The notes below the pieces were generated by a model. It had not been told where the DNA came from, did not search any database, and saw only the letters and a program-made list of their open reading frames with translations. 64,000 nt of DNA from Corylus avellana (Eukaryota > Streptophyta > Magnoliopsida > Fagales > Betulaceae). The position numbers and the translations under genes are program-made. Below are positions 34,239 to 45,812 of the stretch, in pieces (position 1 is the first letter of the stretch; the number at the start of each line of letters is the position of its first letter). Location of the stretch: assembly GCF_901000735.1 (NCBI RefSeq), contig NC_081549.1, positions 19,667,584 to 19,731,583 on the forward strand, written 5' to 3'.

Positions 34239-34962
34239 AGAATATCGAGGTATGAAAGTAAAGTACGTACCAAGACATCAACCTTCGTAGGTTTCCTCTC
34301 AGATTCCTAAGTACTTCCCGGTCACGCAAGAGATGATGAATAATCTAATTTATTCAATCAATGAAATGAATACGACCCTATGAACATGATAAAGAAAAAG
34401 AGATGAAAAAAAATTTAAAATTATAATTGTTTTTAGATTATATATATAGGTGTGATGTATATCTGACTGTCAGGATACATAGATAAATCAGGGTAAGTGA
34501 ATTCTTGCCTTCACACAAAACTATTCACATAACACGACTAATTGTGTTTTTTTTTTTTTTTAACATGTCCGCACAAAAGTAAAGAGGGGGATTCGAACTA
34601 GTAAATTCCATTTTATAAGGCATGATCCCGACTGATTGACCTACCCCTTAGGAACAATTAATTGTCTATTCAAATATTCAAGAAGTCATGAGTAGTGGTT
34701 GTCGTAATGAATTAGTGAATCAGAAATTTCAAAGAATGCTAATGGTTGATTTTGACCGTCACATCATTAACTAAGTTATATAACAAATGTATTAAATAAC
34801 ATTATTTGTTTTGAAATTGTTTTGACTGTTATTATATAAGAGCCTACTAAGAGTATCTCTAATAGATAAAAATTAAAATACCTAGTGAAAAAACAAAATT
34901 CTCTACTCTCCAATTTTTTTTTTTTTTTTTCTCTACTTGCTTTAAAATATTATTTCTCGCTC

Positions 34963-34997
<35 letters not shown>

Positions 34998-36625
34998 CTA
35001 TCATAAAAAACAAAGAAACAAGAAATAATTAAAATGTAACATGGAGAGAAAATAAAATATTATCCAGTGTGTTATAATGAATATTAAAATATTGCTATTT
35101 ACTGTAGCACTTTATGCATTTTACCTAAATTCTAACTAATTTGTTGGAGAAATAAAAGTGATCATATTAGCTAAATATGGAACTTTAACCTTTTTTTGGT
35201 TATTATTTTTGTGGGCAGGTTTACACAAGGGAAGGAGGGGGGAGGATTCGAATTAGTGAACTTTACTCTTTTTTTTTTTTTTTTTTCTTCTTCTTCTTCT
35301 TCTTCTTCTTCTAATAACTAGTGACTTTCACTTCATAAGACGTAATTTCCGGCCGATTTAACTACTCCTTGGAGACAAATATGAAACTTTTACCTAATCC
35401 GTTAAGAAATGCTCTAAGTTGCACTATTTCGGGATCGTGCTGGCCTGTAGACTTTTGCCACACTATATGTTATCCAGTGTCTTTGCCTCCTTTTTTTTTT
35501 TTTTTTTGGGTCATTGAGTTGCACAATTTGTGTGAAAAGTATTTAACACTAAACTGGTGGGCTACCCACAGCAAGGCCCATTAATATTAGGGCTAGTGGC
35601 CCAATATAATCGTTCTTTAAATGGGTCATATGTGCATGGTAATTAGAAAGGCAATCACAAAAATAGTGACCTTGAATGAGCCTCAGAACTCGTGACTTTG
35701 TAGATTATTTAGAGTTTGCAGGCCCATTTATAAGTAAGTGGGCCCATCTATATTTAACCCCTACTTTAAACAAACGGATGTTAGAGCATCCATAACGAGC
35801 TTTCTAAAATTTCTCCAAATTTTAGCTAAAAAATATATTTTTATATAGTTTAACTAGTAGTTATGCAAAATATTTCACACTAAACTGGTGGGCTAACCAT
35901 AGCAAGGCCCACTAATATTAGGGCAAGTGGCCCAATATAATCATTCTTTAAATGGGTCATATGGGCATGGTAATTAGAAAGCCAATCACACAAATAGTGA
36001 CCTTGAATGATCCTCAGAGAACTCGTGACTTTGTAGATTATTTAGAGTTTGCAGGCCCATTTATATATAGGAAAGTAGGTCCGTCTATATTTAACCCCTA
36101 CCTTAAACAAACGGATGTTAGAGCATCCTTAACGAGCTCTCTAAAATTTCTCCAAATTTTAGCTAAAAAGTATATATTTTTTTTCTAGTTTAACTAGTAG
36201 CTAGGCAAAGTGTTTCACACTAAATTGGTGGGCTAACCACAACAAGGCCCACTAATATTAGAGCTAGTGGCACAATATAATCATTCTTTAAATGGGTCAT
36301 ATGGGCATGGTAATTAGAAAGGCAATCACCAATACAAAAAAATGTAGTATTAGTAACATGTGTACGGTTCATTATTTTTCGCCACGTTACCATTTAGTAA
36401 CGTGTCACTTTACCCACGTTACTAAATGGTAACATGTCAAATTTGACACGTTACTAAATGGTAACGTGTTTGACACGTTATTAACTCAAAAACTGGAAAA
36501 AGATAAAATTAAAAAATAAAGATTCGAAAACTTTAGTAACGTGTCAAATTTGACACGTTACTAATTTGAAAACTAAAAAAAAAAAAAAAAATCGAAAACT
36601 TTAGAAAATTTGACACGTTACTAAT
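34239..36625. repeat. 2.35-kb direct duplication, copy 2
   Basis: Near-identical to 31443-33792, including the SINE, the diverged SINE, three ~330-bp units and the transposon end. It extends further into the transposon end, to 36795. The proximity of gaps on both copies leaves open whether this is a true tandem duplication or two haplotypes joined end to end. Confidence 0.85.
34547..34657 (-). mobile_element. Short tRNA-derived SINE (duplication copy 2)
   Basis: Counterpart of 31752-31866 within the duplicated block, with the same TAATTGT flanks. It is not an independent insertion. Confidence 0.75.
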
Positions 36626-36795
36626 TCGAAAACTTAAAAAAAATAAATAAATAAATAAATAAATAAAAAATAAAAAATTGAAAAGTTTAGTAACATGTCT
36701 TTGACACGTTACTAATTCGAAAACTAAAAAAAAAAATCGACAACTTTAGTGACACGTTACCAACGGGCATTGGAAACATGCGCTAACTGCTTTCC
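36331..36795. mobile_element. Transposon terminus with palindromic ACGT subterminal repeats (copy 2)
   Basis: It starts CAATACAAAAAAATGTAG. Over about 440 bp the motif GTAACGTG/CACGTTAC recurs many times in both orientations between A-rich spacers. It ends in a 100-bp gap at 36796. The interrupted ~330-bp unit resumes at 36896, so the rest of the element must lie in, or be collapsed into, the gap. Confidence 0.55.
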
Positions 36796-36895
36796 NNNNN
36801 NNNNNNNNNNNNNNNNNNNNNNNNNNNNNNNNNNNNNNNNNNNNNNNNNNNNNNNNNNNNNNNNNNNNNNNNNNNNNNNNNNNNNNNNNNNNNNN
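36796..36895. other. Assembly gap (100 N)
   Basis: Exactly 100 N, the usual placeholder for a gap of unknown length. Confidence 0.95.
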
Positions 36896-36970
36896 TTAGA
36901 GTTTCCAAGTCCATTTATACATAAGTAGGCCCGTCTATATTTAACCCCTATCTTAAGCAAACGGATGTTA

Positions 36971-37319
36971 GAGCATCCTTAACAAGCTCTCTAAGATTTC
37001 CCTAAATTTTAGCAAAAAAATATATTTTTTCTAATTTAACTAGTAACTATTTCAAAAGTATCAAATAATAAACTCTATAAATTTTACTCTATTATATTTA
37101 CATGTCATAGATGTGATGAGAGAAAAAGAAAGTGTGGGGGGAAATATAAAAACATAAAAAATAGAGTAGAAAAATGATTTTTTTCTCTAAATGTGAGGAG
37201 AGATTTGATAAGCTTTAAAATGAAGAAGGGAATAGAGAGCTTGATAGAGCTTGCTTTTTGTAAAATTTAACAAAATTTTAGCTAAAAAGTTGATTTTAAA
37301 GAGTTCATTGAGGATGCTC
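36971..37319. repeat. Complete MITE, GAGCATCC TIR family (PIF/Tourist-like)
   Basis: The left end GAGCATCCTTAACAAGCTCT and the right end, reverse-complemented, GAGCATCCTCAATGAACTCT form TIRs. The flanks are TTA and ATA. It contains TTTTAGCTAAAA-type motifs. Related elements are at 41743-42709 and 60440-61155, and half copies sit in the ~330-bp units. Confidence 0.7.
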
Positions 37320-38249
37320 ATAGGGAACACACAAAAAAATTCAATTGAAATTTGCAAATAGCTTCAAATGACTAAATTAAAATGTTGCATTTACTTAGGG
37401 AGTAAATGGCCTACACACTTAAGATTTACTTCATTTAATGTTCCAAAAACTTGCCATCTTGTGTTGGTCGCCATTTCTTCTAGTTTGGGTTATGTGGAAG
37501 AGGAAACCCTTTTGTAATTGCTGTCTATTCCTCTTGCAATTCCTACAAGTCGTATCATACCCACTCCAACTTATCTTGCAAGAGTTGTTGGGGATGAAGA
37601 TCCACGGCAATTTTAAAGAAATTGCCGGATCCACAATAGCTACAATCCAATGTGGGTACGTGCACCCCTCGACGTGCTTTAAAAATCATGTTGCTAAAAA
37701 TGCCTCAGCCAATTATTACCATAACTTTTGGCTTAATATATACTTACATTGACAGGCATTAATTTACCTGACTTGGTCTATGGAATAAGACTCATCAATA
37801 AGGGTGAGGCTATATATAGCCCTTCATCGGATGGTTTAAGACATTAGAGAATTGCATAATAATGTGAGTGATTGTGTGTGTTAAGAAGTGATAATCTCTC
37901 TCATTGTGTACTTTCTAGTGTTCTTAATTAAACTGTGGGTTTATAAATATTATTCTAATTTTTCCTTTAAAATTTGAAGAAAATTGTTGTTTAGAGCATG
38001 TTGACCTTAAATGCATTTTGGATAAAAAGAGCAAGAGAAAAAGAAAGAACAAAGACAAAAACAAAAATAACATATGGGTCATATGTATAAAACTCAATAT
38101 CATGTATCTATATGGTGAGGAGATCGACTTAATTAATTCTTTTATACAAACAGTACCTTACATGGTGGACTAACTTCTCTCATATAATAAAGAAAAAAAG
38201 AAAGAAAGAAAAAAAGTAGGTCACTAACTTCAATACTTATAGACAACTA
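37320..38249. other. Intergenic, downstream of the DUF604 gene
   Basis: Short frames on both strands at 37431-37752 have no reliable domain. The rest is AT-rich. The end near 38249 should include the 3' UTR of the glycosyltransferase gene. Confidence 0.4.
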
Positions 38250-40834
38250 CTATGGAGGAGTCACAGTCTCAAAGTGATTGCAGCCTCTGATCTTGACCTC
38301 AACCACCAAATCTGAACCGTTGATAATGTCGCAGCAGTGTCTACGTGGCGCCTACACATTAATCAATAATCTCCAACAAATTAGGCACTAATCAATCACC
38401 ACGGCCAAAAACTCCATAAAATCAGACAAAAAATATTCAAACCGGCCTAGCTAGCTAACTTTATTTATCATATGCTGCAACAATTGCGCATAAATTGTTG
38501 GACGTACGATCGTCCACGAAATGTACGATAATATTTTTGAATTGGTATTCGTGCCCAAACAACATTCCTAAATTAAGGCCACATTCTACCTACACCACTT
38601 CGACAAAGATCTGTCTAACCATGATGTTGAAGCAGTTGAAGTTGTTTAGGTCCTCCAAATCGGGTGACCCACCACAGAATGTCGATCAACTAAATTCCCC
38701 GTCATTTTAAATGACAATTAAATCATTTATCTATCAAATCATGATTAGAATTTTTAATAATTTATTGTTTAACAATTATTATAGGGTTAAGCTCCCCCTC
38801 CCAAAAAAAAAGAAAATTACAGTTTATCTTTCTTAAAGTTGACATTATTTTTTAATTTAAACACCAAAATTTTAATTTTTGTAATTTACCCTCTTAAAAT
38901 TTTAAATTTTTACAATTTGACCAATTGTATTCAAAACTTTTTATATTGTCCCTAATTTTTTATTTTTTATTTTTTATAAAAAAAAAAAAAAATCGGGGTG
39001 GCCGTAGTTACCCCTTTGGCCATTTGGTCATTTTTGTACCCCTAAATTTAGTTTTTTTTTTTAAAAAAAATAAAATAAAATAAAATAAAAATTATGGGCA
39101 ATATGAGAATTTTGAGATAATATTGGTGGAATTGAAAAAAATTGAAACTTTGTGAGGGTGGATTGCAAAAATTGAAACTTTGATATTTGAATTGAAAAAC
39201 GCTGTGAACTTTAAGAGAGTAAACTGTAATTTTTCCAAAAAAAAAAAAAAAAAAAAAAGCATGTGAGTCTTATCAATGCAGGAGAGACAAAATAGAAAAC
39301 GTCTAGTTTTGGTGCAATTTTTATCTACCAAAGAATAATGCACACAAAATATCACCTTTTTCCACAAATCAGGGTTGAAAATGGGAGCTGTGACGTTGAA
39401 AGACCGGACGGCGAAGGCACGTGCGTATTCGCCCCGCTCGCACACCTCTTCCCACCTGTTGACGGACCTGTTGTACGTGGTGAGTGTCCCACCCTGACCG
39501 ACCCGTTCAACCCGGTCCAAGTAATAGATAACCGGTCGCTCACACGGGTCCGCACTGACGGGCCGTGTGTTGAAGGTGAAGAGCTTGTTGGTCCCACCCT
39601 TCCACGTCCGGAACGTCTGAAACGCCGTTTCGAGCTTCTGAGTCGTCACCAACGACGGGAACAACTGAACGGTGTAACCCCAAGACACCGAGACGGACCA
39701 GTTGCGTCTCGGGTCGTAACAGAAAGTTTGCTGCAGGGTCCGAGCCGGGTCCGTTTTGTAAGCCGTGATTAGCTTCCTGACCGAGTCTTTCTGCGTCACG
39801 TTTGGAAACAGAGACTGGACGTAGTCAAGGTGGTGCAGCGACACCAATGGCGCTAATGGGTGCGCCGCTAGTAAACCGTACGGGCTTCCTCGTATATCGA
39901 TCTGAAATTTAATTAAATTTATTCAGAGATAATTAATTAAGTTTGGAATTGGAAGAATTAAATTAAAATTAAAATTAAATCAGACCTGATGAAAACCAAG
40001 CTCTTTGGTGATTGGTACGCCAATCTCGCTCAAGCAGCCCTGGACCTTCTGATCGGAGCCGTAGAAAGTGGCGTACCGATCAATGCAGCCATCGAGAACC
40101 CTGACGAGCTCGGCGGCCAAAGGGTGGCTAATGGCGAACCCACCACCGCCGTAAGCCATCGTGTACGAGTGCGTCACATCCTGCTCCACGCTCTCAGAAT
40201 TCCCACCGATGTAATACATTTGATTATGATCGTATTTCTGCAAAACATTCACCAAATTCTCGGTGAAAAACACCGTGTCGTCGTCGCCCATCACGAACCA
40301 CCTCACATTTTCCGACCCCAACTCAAAGCTCTCCTTCACGATGCGCGCAATCCGGATCGCAGAGCGCGAGCCGTACCAGCAGCTGTACTTGAACCTGGAC
40401 GTATTCCCGGACACTTTGTATGGCGGCGAGGTCACAGGCCAAGTCACGCCGCCCGGAGGCTTCTCCTCGAGCCAAACGAACCCGCGGGTGACGTTAGGCT
40501 TCCACCAAAGCTCAGAGTAATGCCGGCGGTTGTTCCACGTCTTAGCGGAGCCTCCGATGCCGAACAGAATATGGGATATATTTGTCTTTTCGTGAGCGGC
40601 GAAGATATCAACGTCAGTGTCCTTCTTGTTGGTGATTGAAACAGTTCTGTGGCATTCCGGGCAACCGAGGATGTGGGCGGAGAAAGCAAAGTAGCAGATG
40701 AAAGAGATTGAAACGACGGTGAAGAAGACAGAAAAGGCATAGCCGGCTCTGATTGTTGGGAAAAGAAGGTATTTCCAGGGTTTGAAGGGGTCCTGAATTG
40801 TTTCTCTCGTAGTAGACATCTCTCTTCCTTCCAT
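38250..40834 (-). CDS. DUF604 / Fringe-like beta-1,3-glycosyltransferase-type protein, 3 exons
   Basis: Exons: 40834-39986, 39901-39356 and 38351-38250, all GT-AG and phase 0, giving 498 residues. The last exon is only 102 bp. It encodes APRRHCCDIINGSDLVVEVK...ETVTPP, the Cys-Cys C-terminus typical of DUF604 proteins. It is a type II membrane protein: an N-terminal cytosolic tail, a membrane anchor at about residues 30-56 (AGYAFSVFFTVVSISFICYF), then a lumenal domain with FVWLEEKPPGGVTWP, the Asp triplet VMGDDDTVFF near residue 181, and MAYGGGGFAISHPLA. The fold class is that of Golgi beta-1,3-glycosyltransferases, but donor and acceptor are unknown. In-frame ATGs at 40906 and 40819 are alternative starts; 40834 is chosen as the first that leaves a normal short tail. 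Intron 2 (1004 bp) contains a MITE. Confidence 0.9.
38785..39240. repeat. MITE family A, copy 2, inside intron 2 of the DUF604 gene
   Basis: Same inverted-repeat family as 20594-21006: AAATTACAGTTTATC at the left, GTAAACTGTAATTTTTCC at the right, CAATTTGACCAATTGTAT and the central GGGGTGGCCGTAGTTACCCC. It lengthens the intron without touching either splice site. Confidence 0.65.
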
Positions 40835-41742
40835 GGGAATCCTAGGAAAAAAATATTGTATATTATGAGGAATAAAAGAAAGAAAATATTTAACCTGTTT
40901 TTTCATTCAAAATTTGTCGTTGTCGTCGTTGATGGAAGTCGAAAGAAATCCCTCAAGAACTGCATAGCATTTCATGACCCAGTCCCAGTAGACCCAGTCC
41001 CTGTAATTTGTCGCCTTCACGTTTGCCTTTTTATATACTTTTCAACCTCTCTTCTTATTATTTCTTTTATATATATATATTTACAACGTGCTTTACGGCG
41101 GAGTAAATTGATTATGGCTGTTTTTTCTGCATATTTTCAAAGCTTTAGTACCTTCTTCTCTTCTCTTCATTTATTTTTATCGTACTTGCTCGATCCTAAA
41201 AACACTCAATAAAATTATAAAATTTAATTTTATTGTTATGTTGCATCAACACACCTTTTCAATTAAAAGAAGAAAAAAAAAAAACCCTTCAAAATACATT
41301 GACAAATATACTTAAATTGTTTTTTTTAGAAAAAAATAAATACAAAATCATTCTATTCTATGTAGTTACATTGATTTATGATAAGGGGTATAAAAATACG
41401 TTAAGAGCTCACTCTCTTATGTAAAAATAACAAAGATCTTTGTACGGTTGTACCCAACATGTTCATCAATTTAATTTTTTTTTATTATTTTTATAGATTC
41501 ATTTGCTTCAAATAGCTTAAGATGTGTGATTCACTCATTCTGAGCAAGTGGACAGGCGCTACAACACTATTCTTTAAGGAGGCTGTTTAAATTTTTATAT
41601 TATTCAAATAACTTAATAATATAAAATCTCAAATCGCATTAGTATAGGAACTTAGTAAGCAAATTAATTAATTAACTTTCGGTAGTTAGTACATACACAA
41701 TTGTATTAAGAGTTTGAATGTTCCCTAAACTTGGTTATTTTA
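40835..41742. other. Upstream of the DUF604 gene, then AT-rich intergenic
   Basis: The first ~250 bp should hold the promoter. A minus-strand TATATATATAAAAG lies at about 41066-41080. Further out nothing is recognised. Confidence 0.4.
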
Positions 41743-42089
41743 GAGCATTTCTAGTGAATCTCTCTATTTTTTAGTTATAACTTTACTAAAAAACTCACTT
41801 TTTATTTCTTTTATTTTTAAATTTAGCTAACTACTTTTTAAAATCACCACACAACAAACTCACTAAATATTTCTCAACTTTATTTAAATATTTATTTTTA
41901 TTGGTTCTAGTTGGTTCAACTCAACTGCCATGAAACGGAATAAACCAATTTCAGATTTAGCTAAATTTTCTTTACCGGCCAAGAAATAAAAACCAAAGCT
42001 TTACGATTGTGCAGTTAAATTTATAACAGGGGCTCGCTTGTCATCAACATGTTCATCTTTTTGTCAAATGTTGTCAAAACTTTCAATAG

Positions 42090-42091
<2 letters not shown>

Positions 42092-42165
<74 letters not shown>
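42092..42165. repeat. (AT)n microsatellite, about 37 repeats
   Basis: An uninterrupted AT dinucleotide tract. It is likely polymorphic in length and may adopt cruciform structure. Confidence 0.95.
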
Positions 42166-42167
<2 letters not shown>

Positions 42168-42522
42168 TAATGGTTCAGTACAACAAACCCAAGATTGAAG
42201 CTCATGATAGATACCCAATTTCAACCGATCTCTAATTCGAAACATCCAAGGCAATTGCTATCAATCAACCAATCTCATACCTTTTCTTGGTTCCTCAGTG
42301 TCAAAACTTTCATGACCCAAAGGTTTGATATATCTTTGATCCATTTTCCAACGATTGACCAAGAAACTGAGTCTTTTACTTCTATTTTGAGTGAAAAAGA
42401 AAAGGGGATTTAGGGTTTCATTTCTTACAACCAAGGAACAAAATTCTTTTCTTCTTCTTCGTCAAGACACAGGAGCTCCCGTGGAACAAAATGCAAGGCA
42501 GCGGCTGTTGGAGATGCATATT

Positions 42523-42574
42523 AAATGCTTTGTTCCCATTTTAATATTAATATTAAAATGGGAACAAAGCATTT
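42523..42574. repeat. Perfect 52-bp palindrome with no loop
   Basis: The arm AAATGCTTTGTTCCCATTTT followed by AATATT is mirrored exactly by AATATT then AAAATGGGAACAAAGCATTT: 26 bp per arm, no mismatch and no spacer. Confidence 0.95.
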
Positions 42575-42966
42575 GGTGAAACTTTTGTTTGAGATTTTGA
42601 CAAAACACAAAATGGCGAAAGAATAGAGAGCTTGGTAAACTACCCTTTTTGTGAATTTTCAACAACTTCTAGCGAAACTCATGAAATAGGGAGCTCGTTG
42701 CAGATGCTCTTAGGCTCCATTTATTTCGACTTAAAATGATTTCCATAAAATGATTTCTGTATTTTACGGTGTTTACTTCGACGTAAAATAGTGGTCAACG
42801 AAAAATATTTTCCTTTTGATCGAAAAATCTTTTTTAATTTTCAAAAAATGGTTTACGGTTTTAAAAACCGTAAACCATTTTCCGACTATGAGCATCTCAT
42901 TCTTAAATCGAAGGGCCTTGCCAAGACCCACCCAGAACCTCGTCGGGACTTGACAGGGATCCGCCC

Positions 42967-42986
42967 NNNNNNNNNNNNNNNNNNNN
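42967..42986. other. Assembly gap (20 N)
   Basis: A short N run within the left GC-rich array. Confidence 0.95.
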
Positions 42987-43234
42987 CCGGGACCCGCCTA
43001 GGACCTGACCGGGACCTAACCTGGACCTGACTAGGACTCGCTTGGGACCTGCCTGGGACTTGCCCGAGACTTGACCGGGACCCGCCCGAGACTTCACCGA
43101 GACCCCGGCGGGACCCGCCTGGGACCTGACCGGGACTTGACAGAGACCCGCCCGGGACCTGCTCGAAACTTGACTGGGACCCGCCCGGGACATGCCTGGG
43201 ACCTGCCCTGGACTTGACCGAGACTTGCTCGGGT

Positions 43235-43360
43235 NNNNNNNNNNNNNNNNNNNNNNNNNNNNNNNNNNNNNNNNNNNNNNNNNNNNNNNNNNNNNNNNNN
43301 NNNNNNNNNNNNNNNNNNNNNNNNNNNNNNNNNNNNNNNNNNNNNNNNNNNNNNNNNNNN
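43235..43360. other. Assembly gap (126 N)
   Basis: An N run exactly where the left array should turn into its inverted copy. The hairpin apex probably defeated assembly. Confidence 0.95.
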
Positions 43361-44429
43361 TTGATAAGTCCCGGGAGGGTCCCGAGCAAGTCCCAGCGGG
43401 GTCTCGGTCAAGTCCCGGGCAGGTCCCGAGCAAGTCCCGGTTAGGTCTCGGTCAAGTCCTGGGAGGGTCCCAGCGGGGTCCCGGGCAAGTCTTGGGCAAG
43501 TCCCGGTCAAGTCCTAGGTGGGTCCCTGAGGGGTCCCGGGCGAGTCCCGGTCAAGTCCTGGGTAGGTCCTGACGAGGTCCCGGATAAGTCACAGTTAAGT
43601 TCCGGCGGGGTCCCATGCAGGTCCCTGCGGGGTCTCGAACATGTCCCGTGCAGGTCCCTGCGGGGACCTTATTAGAAAAAAAGTATATATAAAAAAGATA
43701 TTAAAAAATATATATATTTTTTTCCTGTACAAGGTAAACGCCGTAAAATGTTTTCGACGGAAAATATTTTCAGAAAAAATGACTTTACTGAAAATATTTT
43801 ACGAAGGAAACCATTTTACATCGAAGTAAACGGAGCCTTAGTCTCATCGCTTGCACTTTGCATGCAAAAAGTCATCATGGATAAAGTTGGGAATATAAAT
43901 TACAAGTGGACTCTATTTAATCGGTCTCTATATGAAAGATAATGAGACCAATAAAAGAAAACAAATCAACACACTTTAAAAAAAAAAAAAACATTAGTGA
44001 CATGGTTATTTGGGCCCTTTTTGACTAAAAGAAGTCACAATTGATTTCGTAACCCTTGATTAGGGACCCTTGGGAGACTTTAATTAGGATACCGACTGGA
44101 ATATAAGTTCAAGGCGCTTTTTATTGAAAAACGACTCGGAAATGGGGCATTTGAAACAAAGCAGCCCCTTTTTGAAAAGGGGGCGCTTGGAAGTGTTGAA
44201 GCGCCCCCATTTTTATATGAGGGCACTTCAACATTAAAACGTCCCCTAAATAATATATATGGGAAAAAAAAATTCCCTATACAATACAGTCCAATCCAAT
44301 CCATATTTTCTCCTGATGTACAATACACAATACAATTCATAAAAGTCAAATATACATTTTCTCCATTCATCAATCTCATACAATCTTATATCTCATAATA
44401 CAATCTCATAAGACAATCTCATATCTCAT

Positions 44430-44700
44430 AAATACAAAGTGTTCCACGTCTTAAAGAGTTAGCAAAAATTGTACAATACATATGAAATAAAATATCCAAA
44501 ACGATATCATAAACACAAAGTGTCTCCATCACAAAGTGTACATTTTCACCACATCTTAAAGAGTTAACAAAAATTGTACCATACATATGAAATAAAATAT
44601 CCAAAAAACGATATGATAAACACAAAGTGTCTTCACCACACCTCAAAGAGTTAACAAAAATTGCATCATATATACATATGAAATAAAATATAAACGACTG
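44430..44700. repeat. Tandem repeat, 2.5-3 units of about 105-125 bp
   Basis: The unit contains AAAGAGTTA(A/G)CAAAAATTG, ATACATATGAAATAAAATAT and AACACAAAGTGT. It lies near the presumed 3' end of the CACTA element. Confidence 0.7.
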
Positions 44701-45088
44701 GTTCACTTTTCATTCGGCATCCAATACGTACCCAACTTAACAAGTCAAGTGTACGTACGTCACTTAATGATTACCTGCAAATGATGAAACCAAAAAAAAC
44801 CTATATCTAACTATTTTGGAATTGCAAACCTATGTATAACTAGATTTTATATTACAAGTAAGTGACACAGATATGAAGATCTACACATACTTTGTGATGA
44901 TCCACGATGATCGCCTTCTATATGATCAGCTGTATGCTCATCTTCATTTGTTAATGAATTCTCACCTACATATAATTCGTTGCGAATGTATATTACACAA
45001 TCATATATATGTTCTTAAGTCAACTACAATGTGAAAGTAACATTTATAATCATGAAACTGTAAATATAACTAATATAAAGTAATTAAG

Positions 45089-45720
45089 TTAATTACCCAG
45101 TTGACTAGCAACTGATGATCTCGCTCTCACAAGTCCCATACACTCGGTGTCATGTGGAGTACACATGTTTACGTTGCTCGTTTCTTGGCTCACTAACAAA
45201 GTTTCCATCAATTTATGTACGTTGACATAGGCAAATGTTAACGCAGCAATATGTTCGGCTTGTTTGGAAATATGTTGGTCTTGTTCATTTATACGCTCAA
45301 GTAGTGTAGGGACTTGTGCAGCTGAGGCCAATGATCTCTTTGCATATGTGCTGCCTTTGATTGGTAGATGCCCAGGTCCCATTCCTCGTACACGTCCAGT
45401 GTATTTTGCCTTCCCCATGACCGTGGCATAAGCGTCGTCAGATAAAGTTATTGATTCCTGCGTCAAGCTCTTCAAGCTTGTTGCAGTGTCTTGTGAACTC
45501 AAAGCCCTCATCTTCTCCTATATATAGAATATGGAAAAATGTTATGCACCAACTAATCGACTCTTAAAGATTTACAATATTACTGCGTTTTTGAAAAATT
45601 CAACACATGCATACACAAATTAAATCTAAAAGTTAAGCACATACAACTTTGACCGCAATGTCGTCATTGAGGAAGGAGCCATCATTTCTCGTGTGGGTTA
45701 CATTGAAAATGACTGCCCTT
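45089..45720 (-). pseudogene. Transposase_24-type CACTA protein, C-terminal pieces
   Basis: On the minus strand, TPTRAVIFNVTHTRNDGSFL with NDDIAVKV (about 45720-45645) is followed after an intron-like gap by SITLSDDAYATVMGKAKYTG and RVRGMGPGHLP (45511-45089). The TH-R-DG and VMG-GRVRG blocks are those of the plant Transposase_24 (Ptta/En/Spm) family. The N-terminal piece is at 47729-48004, separated by the LTR element. Non-functional. Confidence 0.7.
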
Positions 45721-45812
45721 GTAGGTGTTTTCACTTTTTTCTTTTTTTTTCTTTTTTTTCTTTTTTTTTTTTTTATATATAAAAAAAAAAGAACATAAAA
45801 TTCATTATACAC

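Larger units (their letters stand above)
41743..42709. repeat. Long MITE-like element of the GAGCAT family with TTA TSD
   Basis: Left end GAGCATTTCTAGTGAATCTC, right end (reverse-complemented) GAGCATCTGCAACGAGCTCC, flanked by TTA at 41740-41742 and 42710-42712. It contains a long (AT)n tract at about 42092-42165 and the perfect palindrome at 42523-42574. It directly abuts the element at 42713, which shares the TTA. Confidence 0.6.
42713..43837. mobile_element. PIF/Harbinger-like element with inverted GC-rich arrays
   Basis: TIRs read GGCTCCATTTATTTCGACTT on the left and, reverse-complemented, GGCTCCGTTTACTTCGATGT on the right. The 3-bp TSD TTA is at 42710-42712 and 43838-43840. The interior is an array of ~10-bp motifs (GGGACCTGCC, GGGACTTGACC) at 42945-43234, mirrored on the other strand at 43361-43670 (GGTCCCGAGCAAGTCCCGG). 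The element could thus form a very long hairpin. Two N runs fall inside. Open frames over this region are repeat translations, not genes. Confidence 0.7.

Noticed and set aside
37431..37752. Possible wall-associated kinase-like Cys motif (WSGYDTTCRNC) on the minus strand
   Set aside because: Only one C-x2-C pair with suitable spacing, no GG-CG continuation, and no neighbouring domain or exon signals.
42886..43572. Several open frames of 76-176 codons with repeated PG(Q/G)VPG-like peptides
   Set aside because: They run through N gaps and are translations of the ~10-bp GC array on both strands.
42945..43670. CRISPR-like regularly spaced repeats
   Set aside because: Plant nuclear DNA, no unique equal-length spacers, and the arms are mirrored. 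This is a degenerate array in a transposon.
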